Origin: JAKZRT01 sp965247915
GTDB lineage: Bacteria; Pseudomonadota; Alphaproteobacteria; Rhodobacterales; Rhodobacteraceae
Assembly: GCA_965247915.1 (NCBI GenBank)
Contig: OZ252048.1
Location: 1,612,001-1,676,000, forward strand
Length of the DNA stretch: 64,000 nt
Reading direction: 5' to 3'
Shown: positions 9,155 to 17,693 of the stretch, piece by piece
Position numbering within the stretch: the first letter of the stretch is position 1
Layout: the number at the start of each line of letters is the position of its first letter
Notes under the pieces: model-generated
What the model was told of the DNA's origin: nothing
The model's database searches: none
What the model saw: only the letters and a program-made list of their open reading frames with translations
Position numbers and translations under genes: made by a program

Positions 9155-10489
9155 TTGGCGCGCGGTCCGTTTCGTTCGACCCCGTTTCGCTTGTCGCTGG
9201 CGCTGGTGGGGCTTTTCACGGCTGTCAGCCTGGCCTCGTTCACCGTCAGTTACTTCGTTGTCCAGGCCGAGATCGAGCGTTCGATCCGCGCAACGCTGGT
9301 CCAGGAAATGACAGGGTTTCGTGCCGCCCCCAGCCCGGTTGCGCTGGCCGCCCTGGTCGAGGCGCAGGCGCGGTCGACCGACCCGGCGGCGAAAATTCTG
9401 AGCTACACCGACATCTTCGGGCGGCACAGCGGCAATGGCGCCGTTGTGCGCACCAGCGAGGGGTTCGAGGCGGTGGCGCTGGCAGGCAGCGGCGACGCGG
9501 TGGCGCGCACCTATTTCGCGCTGACAGAGCGGCTGCACGGTGGCTATCTGACCCTTGCCGTCTCGGGCGACGCGCGGGCGGCGCTGCGCCGCACATTTAC
9601 TACCATACTGCTGGTCAGCCTGTTGCCGACAGTGGCTATCGCGCTTGGCGGCGGATTGCTGCTGGCACGGCGGTCGGCGTGGCGGCTGGCGGCGGTCGAG
9701 GCGACGCTTGGGGCGCTGACTTCGGGTGATCTGGCCGCGCGGATGCCGGCGCTGCCCGGTCAAGCCGACGATCTGAGCCGCATCGCCACTCGGATCGACG
9801 CCATGGCGCAGGCCCATCAGGCCAGTGCCGAGGCCTTGCGGCAGGTGTCGGCCGACATCGCGCATGACCTGAAGACGCCGATCCAGCGGGTCGCGGTTCT
9901 TTTGGAAAAGGCAGCGGGCGGCGGCAGCGAAACGCAGACGCTGGTCGAAGCGGCGTCGGGTGAGGTGCGGCAGATATCGACAACGTTTCAATCGCTTCTG
10001 TAAATTGCCCAGATCGAGGGCGGCGGTCCGCGCGTCGGCTTCGGTCCTGTCGATCTGGGGGCGCTGGTGCGCGACATGGCCGATATTTATGCGCCCGCTG
10101 TCGAAGAAGGCGGGCACAGCCTGTCGCTGGACATCCGGGATGGCGCAGTTATCGACGGTGACCGTGCGCTGCTGGCGCAGGTATTGGCCAATCTTATCGA
10201 AAATGCGCTGCGGCATGGCGGTCCGGCGGCGAGGGTGACGCTGAGCGTTGACGGTGCAAGGGTTTTGGTCGCCGATTGTGGCCCCGGCGTGCCTTTGGCC
10301 GAACGCGACAAGGTGCTGCGCCGACTTTACCGGCTCGAAGCCAGCCGCACCACAACGGGTAGCGGGTTGGGCCTGAGCCTGGTCAGGGTCATCGCCGAAC
10401 TGCACGGCGCGGATTTACGTCTGCGCGACAACGCTCCGGGGCTGCTTGTGGAACTTGACTTTGCGCCTCATGATGGTGGCCAGTCCTGA
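9155..10489 (+). pseudogene. Sensor histidine kinase with in-frame ochre stop
   Basis: This would be the cognate kinase of the upstream regulator, about 444 codons from a TTG start at 9155. It has a first membrane helix (about residues 12-33), a short periplasmic domain, a second helix (about 150-172), a HAMP segment, and the H-box ADIAHDLKTPIQR. Downstream lie the N-box NLIENALRHG, the G1 motif ADCGPGVP and the G2 motif GSGLGLSL. A TAA at 10001-10003 interrupts the frame inside the dimerisation helix (...FQSLL, then IAQIEGG). A Gln codon (CAA) there would restore a typical sequence. The truncated product would keep the H-box but lose the entire ATPase domain, so signalling is probably lost unless the stop is an error. 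Confidence 0.85.
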
Positions 10490-10511
10490 CCCGAACCGAT
10501 TATCAACCTTC

Positions 10512-11267
10512 ATGCCGACCGCCGACGTCACCGAATGCTATCCGCAAGTCCGCGACATCGGCCTGAGCGGCTTTGTGGTGCGCTTTTCCGGCGCGATGAG
10601 CGCGGCAGCCAATCGCTCCGCCCTGACTTTTCGTGCAGTTCTCGAGGCGGCAAGCTGGGACGCCGTCGAGGAAACCTCGACGGCGCTGACCTCGGCGTTG
10701 GTGCGGTTTGATCCGCTGGCGATCGACTATGATGCGCTGCGCGCCCGCGTCGAGGCACTTTTGGAAAGCCGCGACTGGGCGACTGAGCAGTTGCCGAAGG
10801 GCCGCCGCCTGTGGCGCATTCCCGTGGTGCTCGGCGGCGAGGCGGGACCGCAGTTCGCCGAGGCGGCGCGGCTGGCAGGTCTTGACAAGGCGCGGGCGCG
10901 CCAGGCCATCGCGTCGGCGCGGGTGCGGGTGCTGGCGCTTGGGTTTGCGCCGGGCCAGCCCTATATGGGCGAATTGGCGCCAGCCTGGGACATCCCGCGC
11001 CAATCGGGTTTGACGCCAAAAGTCCCGGGCGGGGCGCTGGTGGTGGCGATCCGGCAGCTGATCATTTTCGCAGGCCCCACGCCGACCGGGTGGCGGCAGA
11101 TCGGGCTGACGGCGTTTCGGTGTTTTCGTCCCGAAGCCGAGGCCCCGATCGCATTGCGTCCGGGCGACGAAGTAACCTTCCGGCTGGTCGAAGCCGGTGA
11201 GCTGGCGGAAATTGCCGCCGCCGACACCACCGGCGACGGTGGCGCGACCATTGAGACTTTGCCATGA
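10512..11267 (+). CDS. pxpB: 5-oxoprolinase subunit PxpB (KipI-like)
   Basis: This is a 251-aa member of the KipI/PxpB carboxyltransferase-domain family. With PxpA and PxpC it forms the ATP-dependent bacterial 5-oxoprolinase that opens pyroglutamate to glutamate. Recognisable stretches are GFAPGQPYMGEL near residue 158, the following PRQSGLTPKVPGGA, and RQLIIFAGPTPTGWRQIG. In most relatives the last motif begins with an aromatic or Gly-rich variant (for example G-x-Q-T/S-x-IYP-x-x-xPGGW). The ATG at 10512 matches the usual N-terminus. Its stop overlaps the pxpC start by four bases, giving the operon order B-C-A. It follows the broken kinase gene by 22 bases. Confidence 0.93.
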   Translation: MPTADVTECYPQVRDIGLSGFVVRFSGAMSAAANRSALTFRAVLEAASWDAVEETSTALTSALVRFDPLAIDYDALRARVEALLESRDWATEQLPKGRRLWRIPVVLGGEAGPQFAEAARLAGLDKARARQAIASARVRVLALGFAPGQPYMGELAPAWDIPRQSGLTPKVPGGALVVAIRQLIIFAGPTPTGWRQIGLTAFRCFRPEAEAPIALRPGDEVTFRLVEAGELAEIAAADTTGDGGATIETLP

Positions 11268-12274
11268 CCGTTCCCACGCTGATCGTTGTGGCCGCTGGTC
11301 CGGGCCTAACGGTTCAGGACCGGGGCCGCCCCGGTTATCTGGCTCAGGGTCTCAGCGTCGGCGGCGCGGCCGATCAGCGCGCCCTGTCCGAGGGCGGGGC
11401 CCTTCTTGGTCAGGCGGGTGACTTGGCGGCGCTGGAAATGGCCGGGCTGGGTGGCAGCTTTGCCCTTGAGGGCGGGTCCACCACGTTTGCCCTGACCGGG
11501 GCGCGCATGCGCGCAACGCTTGACGGAGCGGCGCTGCGGTGGAATACAAGCTACCCCTTTGCCCCCGGCCAAAGCCTGAAATTCGGTCCGGCGCTGGCTG
11601 GCACCTTTGGGTATCTGACCCTTGCCGGCGGCATTGCGACCGACCCCTTCATGGGCAGCCGCAGCACCCATCTGGCGGCTGGCATCGGCGGCGCGCTGGA
11701 AGCGGGCGAGCGCCTGCCTCTTGGCACCGGCAGCGCGCCGCCGGGCCTGACGCTGGACGTTTCAGACCGGTTTTCGGGGGGCGAGGTGCGGGTGCTGGAA
11801 GGCCCGCAATCCACGCTCTTCCCGGCCGAGGCCCGCACCCGCTTCGCCACGACCGCCTTCAGGCGCAACCCGCGCGGTAACCGCATGGGCGTGCAACTGG
11901 CCCAGGATGGCGGCCCTTTCGAGGCCCGGGGCGGTCTGTCGATCATCTCCGAGGTCATCGTGCCCGGCGACATTCAGATGACCGGCGCCGGTACGCCGTT
12001 CGTGCTGGGCCCCGAATGCCAGACCACCGGCGGTTATCCCCGCATTGCGACCGTGATCCCCTCGGACCTGCCGAAGATCATGCAGGCCGCTCCCGGCGCA
12101 GGTCTGCGATTTCGTTTCGTCACCCGCGATGCGGCGCTGGCGGCCTGGCGCGCCGAGATGGCCGAGCGCCGCGCGCTGGCGCCCTATCCACTGGTTCGCG
12201 ACCCCCATGACATCGGCGATCTTCTGGCCTACCAGTTGATCGGCGGGGTGACCGCCGGAGGAGACGAGCCATGA
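11264..12274 (+). CDS. pxpC: 5-oxoprolinase subunit PxpC (biotin-dependent carboxyltransferase-like)
   Basis: This 336-aa protein belongs to the KipA/PxpC family, related to the C-terminal part of urea amidolyase and allophanate hydrolase. Family features are VQDRGRPGYLAQGLSVGG near residue 16, LAGGIATDPFMGSRST near residue 123, SDRFSGGEVRVLEGPQ and the SEVIVPGDIQ segment near 227. It works with PxpA and PxpB to hydrolyse 5-oxoproline, a product of spontaneous glutamine cyclisation and of glutathione turnover. It overlaps both neighbours by four bases (ATGA at each junction), a strong sign that the three subunits are made in fixed ratio. Confidence 0.93.
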   Translation: MTVPTLIVVAAGPGLTVQDRGRPGYLAQGLSVGGAADQRALSEGGALLGQAGDLAALEMAGLGGSFALEGGSTTFALTGARMRATLDGAALRWNTSYPFAPGQSLKFGPALAGTFGYLTLAGGIATDPFMGSRSTHLAAGIGGALEAGERLPLGTGSAPPGLTLDVSDRFSGGEVRVLEGPQSTLFPAEARTRFATTAFRRNPRGNRMGVQLAQDGGPFEARGGLSIISEVIVPGDIQMTGAGTPFVLGPECQTTGGYPRIATVIPSDLPKIMQAAPGAGLRFRFVTRDAALAAWRAEMAERRALAPYPLVRDPHDIGDLLAYQLIGGVTAGGDEP

Positions 12275-13041
12275 GCAATCGCGTTGATCTGAATTCGGAT
12301 ATGGGCGAGGGCTTTGGCCGCTGGAAGATGGGCGATGACGCGGCGCTGCTGGAAGTGGTGACTTCGGCCAACATCGCTTGCGGGTTTCACGGCGGCGACC
12401 CGGACCAGATGGCCAAATGCATGGCGCTGGCGGTGGAGAACGGCGTCGGCATCGGCGCGCATCCGGGGTTTTACGACTTGCAGGGTTTCGGGCGGCGGCG
12501 CATGGAGGTGCCCCATGATACATTGGCCAATTGGTGCCGGTACCAGCTGGGCGCGGCGCAGGCGATGGCGCGTGCGGCGGGTGGTTCGGTGCGGCATTTC
12601 AAACTGCACGGGGCGCTTGCAAACATGGCCTCGACCGACAAGGGCCTAGCGCGGGCCTGTTTCCGGGCGGCGCTGGATGTAGACCCCGACATCATCATCA
12701 TGGTGCTGGCGGCCACGGCGATGGAGGACGTGGTGCGCGATCTGGGGTGCAACTGGGCCGGGGAAATTTTCGCCGATCGCGCCTATAACGACGACGCCAC
12801 GCTGGTCGATCGGTCAAAGCCGGGTGCGGTGATCCAAGATGCGGAATTGGCTGCCCGGCGGATGGTCGAGATGGTGCGCGCTGGCAAGATCATCACCGAG
12901 ACCGGAAAAACGATTGCGACGAGGATCGACACGATCTGTCTGCACGGCGACGAGCCTTCGGCGGTGGCGGTGGCGCGGGCGGTTCGAGGGGGGCTGGAAG
13001 GGGCCGGGATCGAGGTCCGCGCTTTTGCGGCCAGAAAATAA
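12271..13041 (+). CDS. pxpA: 5-oxoprolinase subunit PxpA (LamB/YcsF family)
   Basis: This is a 256-aa LamB/YcsF protein, the normal length. It opens with VDLNSDMGEGFGRWKMGDD, and contains TSANIACGFHGGDP near residue 30, GVGIGAHPGFYDLQGFGRR near 58, VRHFKLHGAL near 106 and the C-terminal ICLHGDEPSAV. These Asp, His and Glu residues line the catalytic pocket of the family. It is the last gene of pxpBCA. The operon lets the cell recycle or feed on pyroglutamate. Nothing looks disturbed. Confidence 0.95.
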   Translation: MSNRVDLNSDMGEGFGRWKMGDDAALLEVVTSANIACGFHGGDPDQMAKCMALAVENGVGIGAHPGFYDLQGFGRRRMEVPHDTLANWCRYQLGAAQAMARAAGGSVRHFKLHGALANMASTDKGLARACFRAALDVDPDIIIMVLAATAMEDVVRDLGCNWAGEIFADRAYNDDATLVDRSKPGAVIQDAELAARRMVEMVRAGKIITETGKTIATRIDTICLHGDEPSAVAVARAVRGGLEGAGIEVRAFAARK

Positions 13042-13129
13042 GCCCTGATTGGTAATTCGGCAAAGGAAATGCGTGCATGGCGCTGGAAATTTCGCCATCA
13101 ACGGGCGGTCGCCAGATCAGGTCGTTGCC

Positions 13130-13627
13130 CTAGCGCAGGACGTCCAGGCTGCTGCCGGCTTCGGCGGCCTTTTCGGCGGCTGCAATGACCGCGACGGGGG
13201 CGCTTGCAGGTAGGTTAGCTTCGCGTGGTTCGGGGCTGGGCGCGGCTGGCCGGGCATCGGTGTTCGCAAGCAACAGCTTGGCCAGATATTTCATCGGCAC
13301 TGGAGGCACCAGCGGGTTGGGTTCTGCTACGGGCTCATGGCGCGCCGCTCCTTCGGCCGGTTTGTTGGGCGGCGCCGGTTGGTCGGTGCTGCGGGCCGTG
13401 ACCACGGTGTCGGGCCGGGCCTTGGCCGGTTCGGGCGCGCGCGGACGGTCGGGCGTGTACCGCTCGGTCCGCTGGGTCTTTTCCGGCGCGGCGGCAGGGC
13501 GCGCGGTCTCGGGCGCCTTGGCCGGCTCAGAGCTGCGCGCCGAGGTCGCGTGATCGGTTCGGTCCGACCCGGTGCCGCTGACCGGTGACGGCGGCAGCGG
13601 CGCGCTGACAGGATGTATCGCATGCAT
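13130..13627 (-). CDS. Pro/Ala-rich hypothetical protein
   Basis: The predicted protein has 165 aa. The ATG at 13627 is preceded by GTGGAG about eight bases upstream, which favours it over the GTG at 13639. The sequence is low in complexity and rich in Pro, Ala, Arg and Glu up to about residue 105 (repeated EPAKAP-type pieces). It ends in a more ordered segment with PVPMKYLAKLLLAN and an Ala-rich helix (VAVIAAAEKAAEAGSSLDVL). There is no signal peptide or membrane helix. I do not recognise a family. The regular frame over 500 bp and a good ribosome site support a real gene, but opposite-strand composition bias could also produce such an ORF. Confidence 0.55.
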   Translation of the reverse strand: MHAIHPVSAPLPPSPVSGTGSDRTDHATSARSSEPAKAPETARPAAAPEKTQRTERYTPDRPRAPEPAKARPDTVVTARSTDQPAPPNKPAEGAARHEPVAEPNPLVPPVPMKYLAKLLLANTDARPAAPSPEPREANLPASAPVAVIAAAEKAAEAGSSLDVLR

Positions 13628-13639
13628 AGCAGGCTCCAC

Positions 13640-13868
13640 TTCTCACAATTGCCCCCGACGGACTGGCATTATTATGGGACCTGATTAACAAAGTTTTTAC
13701 GAGGGTTGAGAATCGCGGCCCGTGGTTAACCGATTGCCGGGGTGCTCAAGGTTGAGCACGCTATCAAGTAGTTGTAATCATTAGGAAACAGGTGTTGAGC
13801 GCGTGATCTCGGATATTAGAACTGCCCGGCAGGGTGCGCCATGAATGCGCACCCTACGGGGGTTCCGC
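13640..13868. promoter_or_regulatory. Intergenic region with palindrome, hairpin and TTAA-N7-TTTA motif
   Basis: No gene is seen here. From left to right there is a CtrA-like half-site pair TTAA-N7-TTTA at 13685-13699, which is close to but not the full TTAA-N7-TTAA consensus. A palindrome GTGCTCAAGGTTGAGCAC follows at 13742-13759; its 16-bp core recurs near 58835. A hairpin at 13831-13855 has the arms AGGGTGCGC and GCGCACCCT and a 7-base loop. The first two lie upstream of the 13627 gene and may regulate it. The hairpin has no T-tract. Confidence 0.4.
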
Positions 13869-13943
13869 CTAGTCTTTCTTGCAGAAATAAAGCGCGATGT
13901 AGGGGGGCATGTTGTTGTGAGGTTGGTCGTCTCCGACGTTCTC
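13869..13943 (-). pseudogene. C-terminal remnant of a phage tail-collar / microcystin-dependent-type protein
   Basis: Reading the minus strand from the IS border, 24 codons run in frame to a TAG at 13869-13871 and encode ENVGDDQPHNNMPPYIALYF plus CKKD. The QPHNNMPPYIAL sequence is the hallmark C-terminus of phage tail-collar domain proteins. The rest of the gene is missing: the IS3 element starts immediately upstream at 13944, and its other side carries an unrelated porin gene. This is therefore a remnant, left by an IS-mediated deletion or rearrangement. Confidence 0.6.
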
Positions 13944-14023
13944 TGAGCTACCCCCCGAAATTCGGACACTGACGTAAGCTGCGATTTGTAGTCTGCTGAT
14001 CTTCAACACGAAGGAGATCAGAA

Positions 14024-14317
14024 ATGTCGAAACGAAAGCAACATCATCCAGAGTTTAAGGCCAAGGTGGCATTGGAGGCGCTGAAGGGGGAGGCGACGGT
14101 TTCAGAGTTGGCGAGCCGGTTTGGCGTGCATCCTACCATGATCCATCAATGGAAACGTGCGTTGCTTGAAGGCGCGTCGGGCGTGTTCGAGCGCGGCAGC
14201 AGGAAAGCGGCTGAAGTTGACGAAGAACAGGTTAAAGACTTGCACGCCAAGATAGGGGAGCTGGCCGTCGCCAACGATTTTTTGGCCAGAAAGCTCAAGC
14301 CCTGGGCCGGCAAGTGA
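14024..14317 (+). CDS. IS3-family transposase OrfA
   Basis: This 97-aa protein has a helix-turn-helix of the IS3/IS911 type (ATVSELASRFGVHPTMIHQW, residues about 23-43) and a leucine-zipper-like C-terminal helix (EEQVKDLHAKIGELAVANDF). It provides DNA binding to the terminal repeats and multimerises with OrfAB. The start ATG has AAGGAGAT just upstream. Its TGA overlaps the GTG at which the orfB frame can start. It differs from the copy at 51237-51530 by one residue (FERGSRK here, FGRGSRK there). Confidence 0.93.
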   Translation: MSKRKQHHPEFKAKVALEALKGEATVSELASRFGVHPTMIHQWKRALLEGASGVFERGSRKAAEVDEEQVKDLHAKIGELAVANDFLARKLKPWAGK

Positions 14318-15177
14318 GGCGGAAGATGATTGAGCCAGGCCTTCCAAACCTGTCTGTTGGCAAACAATGCGCCTTGCTGTCGATCTCACGGTCATCCTTT
14401 TACTATGAGCCAAAGGGTGAGACCGCGATGAACCTCGACCTGATGCGCCTGATAGATAAGCAGTTCTTGGAAACGCCGTTTTACGGTGTGCGCCAAATGA
14501 CGTGGCATCTTCGGAACGAAGGTCATCTGGTGAACGAGAAGCGCATCCGACGGCTCATGCGGTTGATGGGCCTCATGCCGATCTACCAGAGGCCCAACAC
14601 CAGCAAGGCCGCGAAGGGCCACAAGATTTACCCCTATTTGCTACGTGGGCTTCGTGTGACCCGCCCCAATCAGGTCTGGTGTTCTGATATCACCTATCTG
14701 CCAATGCGACGCGGCTTCCTGTATCTCCTGGCCATCATGGACTGGCACACGCGCAAAGTGCTGGCGTGGCGCATCTCGAACACGCTGGAAGCGGACTTCT
14801 GCGTCGAGGCGTTGAACGAGGCAATCCACAAGTTTGGCCCGCCCCAGATCATGAACACTGACCAAGGCAGTCAGTTCACATCCTTTGTCTGGACGGGCCA
14901 ACTGAAGCGGACAGGCGTGCATATCTCGATGGACGGCAAGGGCCGGTTCCTCGACAATATTTTTGTGGAACGGCTGTGGCGCTCGCTGAAATACGAGTGC
15001 GTCTATCTGCACGCCTGGGAGACTGGATCGGAGGCCAAGGCCGGCGTCGGCAAATGGATGGAGTTCTACAATCAGAAGCGGCCGCATTCCGCACTTGGCG
15101 GCCAGCCTCCAGCCGTGGTCTATTGGCAGAGAAATGAAACAACGCAACCCGATCAGCAGGAGCAAAAAGTAGCTTAG
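14314..15177 (+). CDS. IS3-family transposase OrfB (DDE integrase core)
   Basis: This is a 287-aa catalytic subunit. The DDE triad is Asp in WCSDITYLP near residue 125, Asp in NTDQGSQFTS near 188, and Glu in FVERLWRSLKYE near 224, the standard IS3 spacing. An N-terminal HTH_21-type region (YGVRQMTWHLRNEG, NEKRIRRLMRLMGL) precedes it. The frame begins at a GTG overlapping the orfA stop (GTGA). A fusion by programmed frameshift, usual in the family, is possible but not shown. Both copies of this gene are intact, so the element should be able to move. Confidence 0.93.
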   Translation: MRRKMIEPGLPNLSVGKQCALLSISRSSFYYEPKGETAMNLDLMRLIDKQFLETPFYGVRQMTWHLRNEGHLVNEKRIRRLMRLMGLMPIYQRPNTSKAAKGHKIYPYLLRGLRVTRPNQVWCSDITYLPMRRGFLYLLAIMDWHTRKVLAWRISNTLEADFCVEALNEAIHKFGPPQIMNTDQGSQFTSFVWTGQLKRTGVHISMDGKGRFLDNIFVERLWRSLKYECVYLHAWETGSEAKAGVGKWMEFYNQKRPHSALGGQPPAVVYWQRNETTQPDQQEQKVA

Positions 15178-15216
15178 ATTGCGCCAAATACTGTCCAACG
15201 GTTGGGGAGTAGCTCA

Positions 15217-16086
15217 GTTGTCGTTAATCCGGCGACCGATGCCGAGCGAATAGTTCACGGTGTCGTTGTTGTAGCTGACCAGAGAGCCGCCAGATGACAA
15301 GGTGAAGTAGTCCGCTGGCGTAAAATCAAAGGCCGTCCACTCGACCCAGCGCACTGACCCGAACAATAGCGTGTCCTTGGCGATACCGGATTGCGCACTC
15401 AAATTGATCGAGCGCGGCGTTTTGACGGTTGTCGTTGATACGTTGCCGACACCAAGGACTGATGTTTCGGAGGTCGCGATGTCATGCGTGATGGGCGAAT
15501 TAGCCGACAGGGCCACGCGCAGCGCGATCTCGGGAACCTCGTATGCTGCGCCTACAACATAGCCGTAGCCCTAGGCGTCCGTGGCAATCACCGAATAGGC
15601 CCCGACAAATGGTACAGCCGCATCACCGCCCAACGACTGGGCCCGGACACCGCCGAAAACGCTGAAGCCATCCATCCGGTATTTGATCAGCCCGGTGACG
15701 GCTGTGGTGTTCAGATCGGCCATTGAACCTTCCGCGAAATAGAGACTTAAAGGAGCGGCTGGATAATCCACATCGGCACCGAACGGGCTGTCGATGATGA
15801 TTGCGTAGGACAGCGTGTCGTTCAGATCGGCTTTGTAAGCCCCGGCAAACTGGGTGTAGGCGGGCGCCATGTCGCCCGACGCTGCGCCAGGTGTGGGAGT
15901 CACCGGAGTGATAAGAACGCCAGCGCCCACCCCGGAAACGTCCGGGTTGACCATTCCGATCGAGAATTCCAGATGCCGTCCTTCTTCGAACAGAACGTCG
16001 ATGGATTGCCCGGACCGATCGATACCGCCCGCGAATGCAGACCCGGCAAGACCCATTGCCGCCGCTGTCATGATAAGTTTTTTCAT
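15217..16086 (-). pseudogene. FadL/OmpP1-like outer membrane transport protein, amber stop and 3' end lost to IS
   Basis: The ATG at 16086 opens a signal peptide (MKKLIMTAAAMGLAGSAFA) and a beta-rich barrel sequence typical of the FadL family that moves hydrophobic compounds across the outer membrane. A TAG at 15571-15573 interrupts the frame (...YSVIATDA, then GYGYVVGAAYE). A Trp (TGG) or Gln (CAG) codon would restore it. The frame then continues to the IS3 border at 15216, where the C-terminal barrel strands are missing. The IS supplies the terminal TGA right after ...GRRINDN. Two independent lesions make this gene clearly dead. Confidence 0.82.
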
Positions 16087-16216
16087 GTCACTCCCCCTGA
16101 GTGGACCCCTGTCGAAACGGTCCTTGAGGGCAATCTGAACGTATTTTCCTGAAAAATCCAGCTTTACTCTGGGTCCGGCAAATCACTGTGCAGTTGGATC
16201 GTGTTGATGAAGGGTT

Positions 16217-17104
16217 TCAATGGGTTCCGGCCGCTGTGCGGGCCGGCGCGGGTTCGGAACGGATGTTGAGGTAATTGGCCCCCAAAATCAGCAGCGCGCC
16301 GAGGACCACGTAGATGCCGACGGGCTCGGCGAAGAGCAGATAGCCGACCAGCGCGATGAACGGCAGGCGCGCGAAATCGAGCGGCCCGACGATGGTGGCC
16401 GGCGCCAGGGTCAGCGCCTTGGTGATCGAGAAATGCGCCACCAGGCCACTGATGCCTATCACGATGACCCAGGGCCAGGCGCCCGCCGAGGGCCAGGCGA
16501 TGTCTCCGTCAAAGCCCGCAATCGCCAGGCCCATCACCGCCTGGGTGGTGACAAGGTAGAAAAGAATGCAGGTGATCGACGCGGTTCGGGTCAGAATTTT
16601 GGTGAAAATGAACGCGCCCGCAAAGCCTACGGCGCAACCGGCACCGGCGAGAAGCCCCAGGTTCAGGGCCGCGAAATCAGGACGCGCCACGATCAGGATG
16701 CCGGCAAACCCCACGACTACGGATATGCCGCGCGCCAGACTTATCCGCTCGGCCAGCAACAACGGCGCAAACAGGATTACCCACAGCGGGGTGGTGAATT
16801 CCAGGGCCACAAGTTGGGCCAGCGGGATAAGGCTGACGGCAAAGAACCAAAGGTTCTGCCCGGCGAAATGAAAGATGTTGCGCAACAAGTGCAGATGCAG
16901 TTTTTCGGTGTTGATCTGGCTCAGGGTGCCGCTGGGGATTGCCACCAGAACGACGATCGCGATGCCGAGCAGCGAGCGGTAGGTCATCACCTCGAATGTA
17001 TCGAGCTCGACCATGACATAGCGGCCGGCGACGGCCATGGCGGTGAACGAAAAGATCGCGCCGGTCATCCAGGCGGCGGCCAGAAACGGGCGGTTCTGGT
17101 TCAT
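16217..17104 (-). CDS. EamA/DMT-family transporter
   Basis: This is a 295-aa inner-membrane protein with about ten hydrophobic helices arranged as two EamA repeats (about residues 8-140 and 150-285). The first repeat shows AAAWMTGAIFSFTAMAVAGR and the conserved FTTPLWVILFAPLLLAER; the second has FSITKALTLAPATIVGPLDF and PVGIYVVLGALLILG. Such transporters export or import small metabolites; the substrate is unknown. The ATG at 17104 overlaps the stop of the upstream gene (ATGA), so they are translationally coupled. The original start choice upstream would run into the other gene and is rejected. Confidence 0.88.
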   Translation of the reverse strand: MNQNRPFLAAAWMTGAIFSFTAMAVAGRYVMVELDTFEVMTYRSLLGIAIVVLVAIPSGTLSQINTEKLHLHLLRNIFHFAGQNLWFFAVSLIPLAQLVALEFTTPLWVILFAPLLLAERISLARGISVVVGFAGILIVARPDFAALNLGLLAGAGCAVGFAGAFIFTKILTRTASITCILFYLVTTQAVMGLAIAGFDGDIAWPSAGAWPWVIVIGISGLVAHFSITKALTLAPATIVGPLDFARLPFIALVGYLLFAEPVGIYVVLGALLILGANYLNIRSEPAPARTAAGTH

Positions 17105-17463
17105 TCCAGGGACCGGCAACAGCCGGTCAGAAAGATCGGCGACTGGCCGCGCTGGGTCAGAACCTGGGCGCTCAAGGCGGCGTCGGGGTCGGCGGCGCAC
17201 TGGCGCGGGTCTAGGATAACGATCGCGGTGTCGCGCTCGCCGATCAGGGTCAGCGCCCGAGGCCAGTCGGCGCCTTCGGCGCGCGTTTCGTGCACGACCT
17301 CCATCTGGGTCGCGGTCCCGATAGTCATTTCAGCAACCGCGCCGTCAAGCGCGAGCGACCAGCCAAGAACGTCGCCCGTGCAGAACAATTGCAGGTCCTG
17401 GGCCTGCGCCGAGGCGGCCACAAGAAACGCAAGCGTGGATATTGCCGTCGACGGTCTGGGCAT
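17101..17463 (-). CDS. Small exported protein of unknown function
   Basis: The protein has 120 aa from the ATG at 17463, preceded by GAGGGAGAG. The first 22 residues form a signal peptide (STAISTLAFLVAASAQAQ-DLQ). The mature part has three or four Cys (QLFCTGDV, DPRQCAAD, LTGCCRSLE) that could form disulfides. I do not recognise the family. It is coupled by a 4-base overlap to the EamA transporter downstream and may be its partner, although this is only positional evidence. Confidence 0.75.
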   Translation of the reverse strand: MPRPSTAISTLAFLVAASAQAQDLQLFCTGDVLGWSLALDGAVAEMTIGTATQMEVVHETRAEGADWPRALTLIGERDTAIVILDPRQCAADPDAALSAQVLTQRGQSPIFLTGCCRSLE

Positions 17464-17554
17464 TCCGCTCTCCCTCAACCGCCACAGCGTTAACAGGTAC
17501 TTGGGCGCGAAGCGAGCGCCACGGTGAGTTTGCGCGAGAGCCTGAACTCGGCGG

Positions 17555-17672
17555 CCTCCCCCCTGACCCCCCTCCCCCCTTGCCCCCCTCCTCCCCCCTG
17601 ACCCCCTCCCACGGGAGGGGGGAAAGCGCATCGTCCGCGACTTGCGGCTCCCCTCTCCGTGTCGGAGAGGGG
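17555..17672. repeat. C-rich/G-rich tract with direct repeats, plus strong hairpin downstream of guaA
   Basis: Between guaA and the 17463 gene the plus strand carries runs of five to six C separated by one to four other bases (about 17555-17622), including two copies of CTCCCCCCTGACCCCC. On the minus strand, which is the sense strand for both neighbouring genes, this gives many G-runs able to form a G-quadruplex. A perfect hairpin follows at 17650-17672 (CCCCTCTCCG, 3-base loop, CGGAGAGGGG) about 20 bases after the guaA stop. It lacks a T-tract, so it is not a classical intrinsic terminator. Confidence 0.6.
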
Positions 17673-17693
17673 ATGGGGGAGAGGCCGCCCCGG

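Larger units (their letters stand above)
13944..15216 (+). mobile_element. IS3-family insertion sequence, copy 1
   Basis: This is a 1273-bp element with imperfect terminal inverted repeats of about 26 bp that begin TGAGCTAC and continue with a C-run and a GGACA block at both ends. It carries overlapping orfA and orfB. A second copy of exactly the same length lies at 50338-51610 in the opposite orientation. I found only two differing bases: one changes a Glu codon to Gly in orfA, the other is a silent change in orfB. No 3-4 bp target duplication is visible on either side. The left flank is a tail-collar gene remnant and the right flank a porin gene lacking its 3' end. Confidence 0.93.

Noticed and set aside
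13831..13855. Intrinsic terminator
   Set aside because: The stem is strong but no T-run follows on either strand.
17555..17622. CRISPR-like repeat array
   Set aside because: The repeats are simple C-runs of irregular spacing without distinct spacers, and there are no cas genes anywhere in the window.
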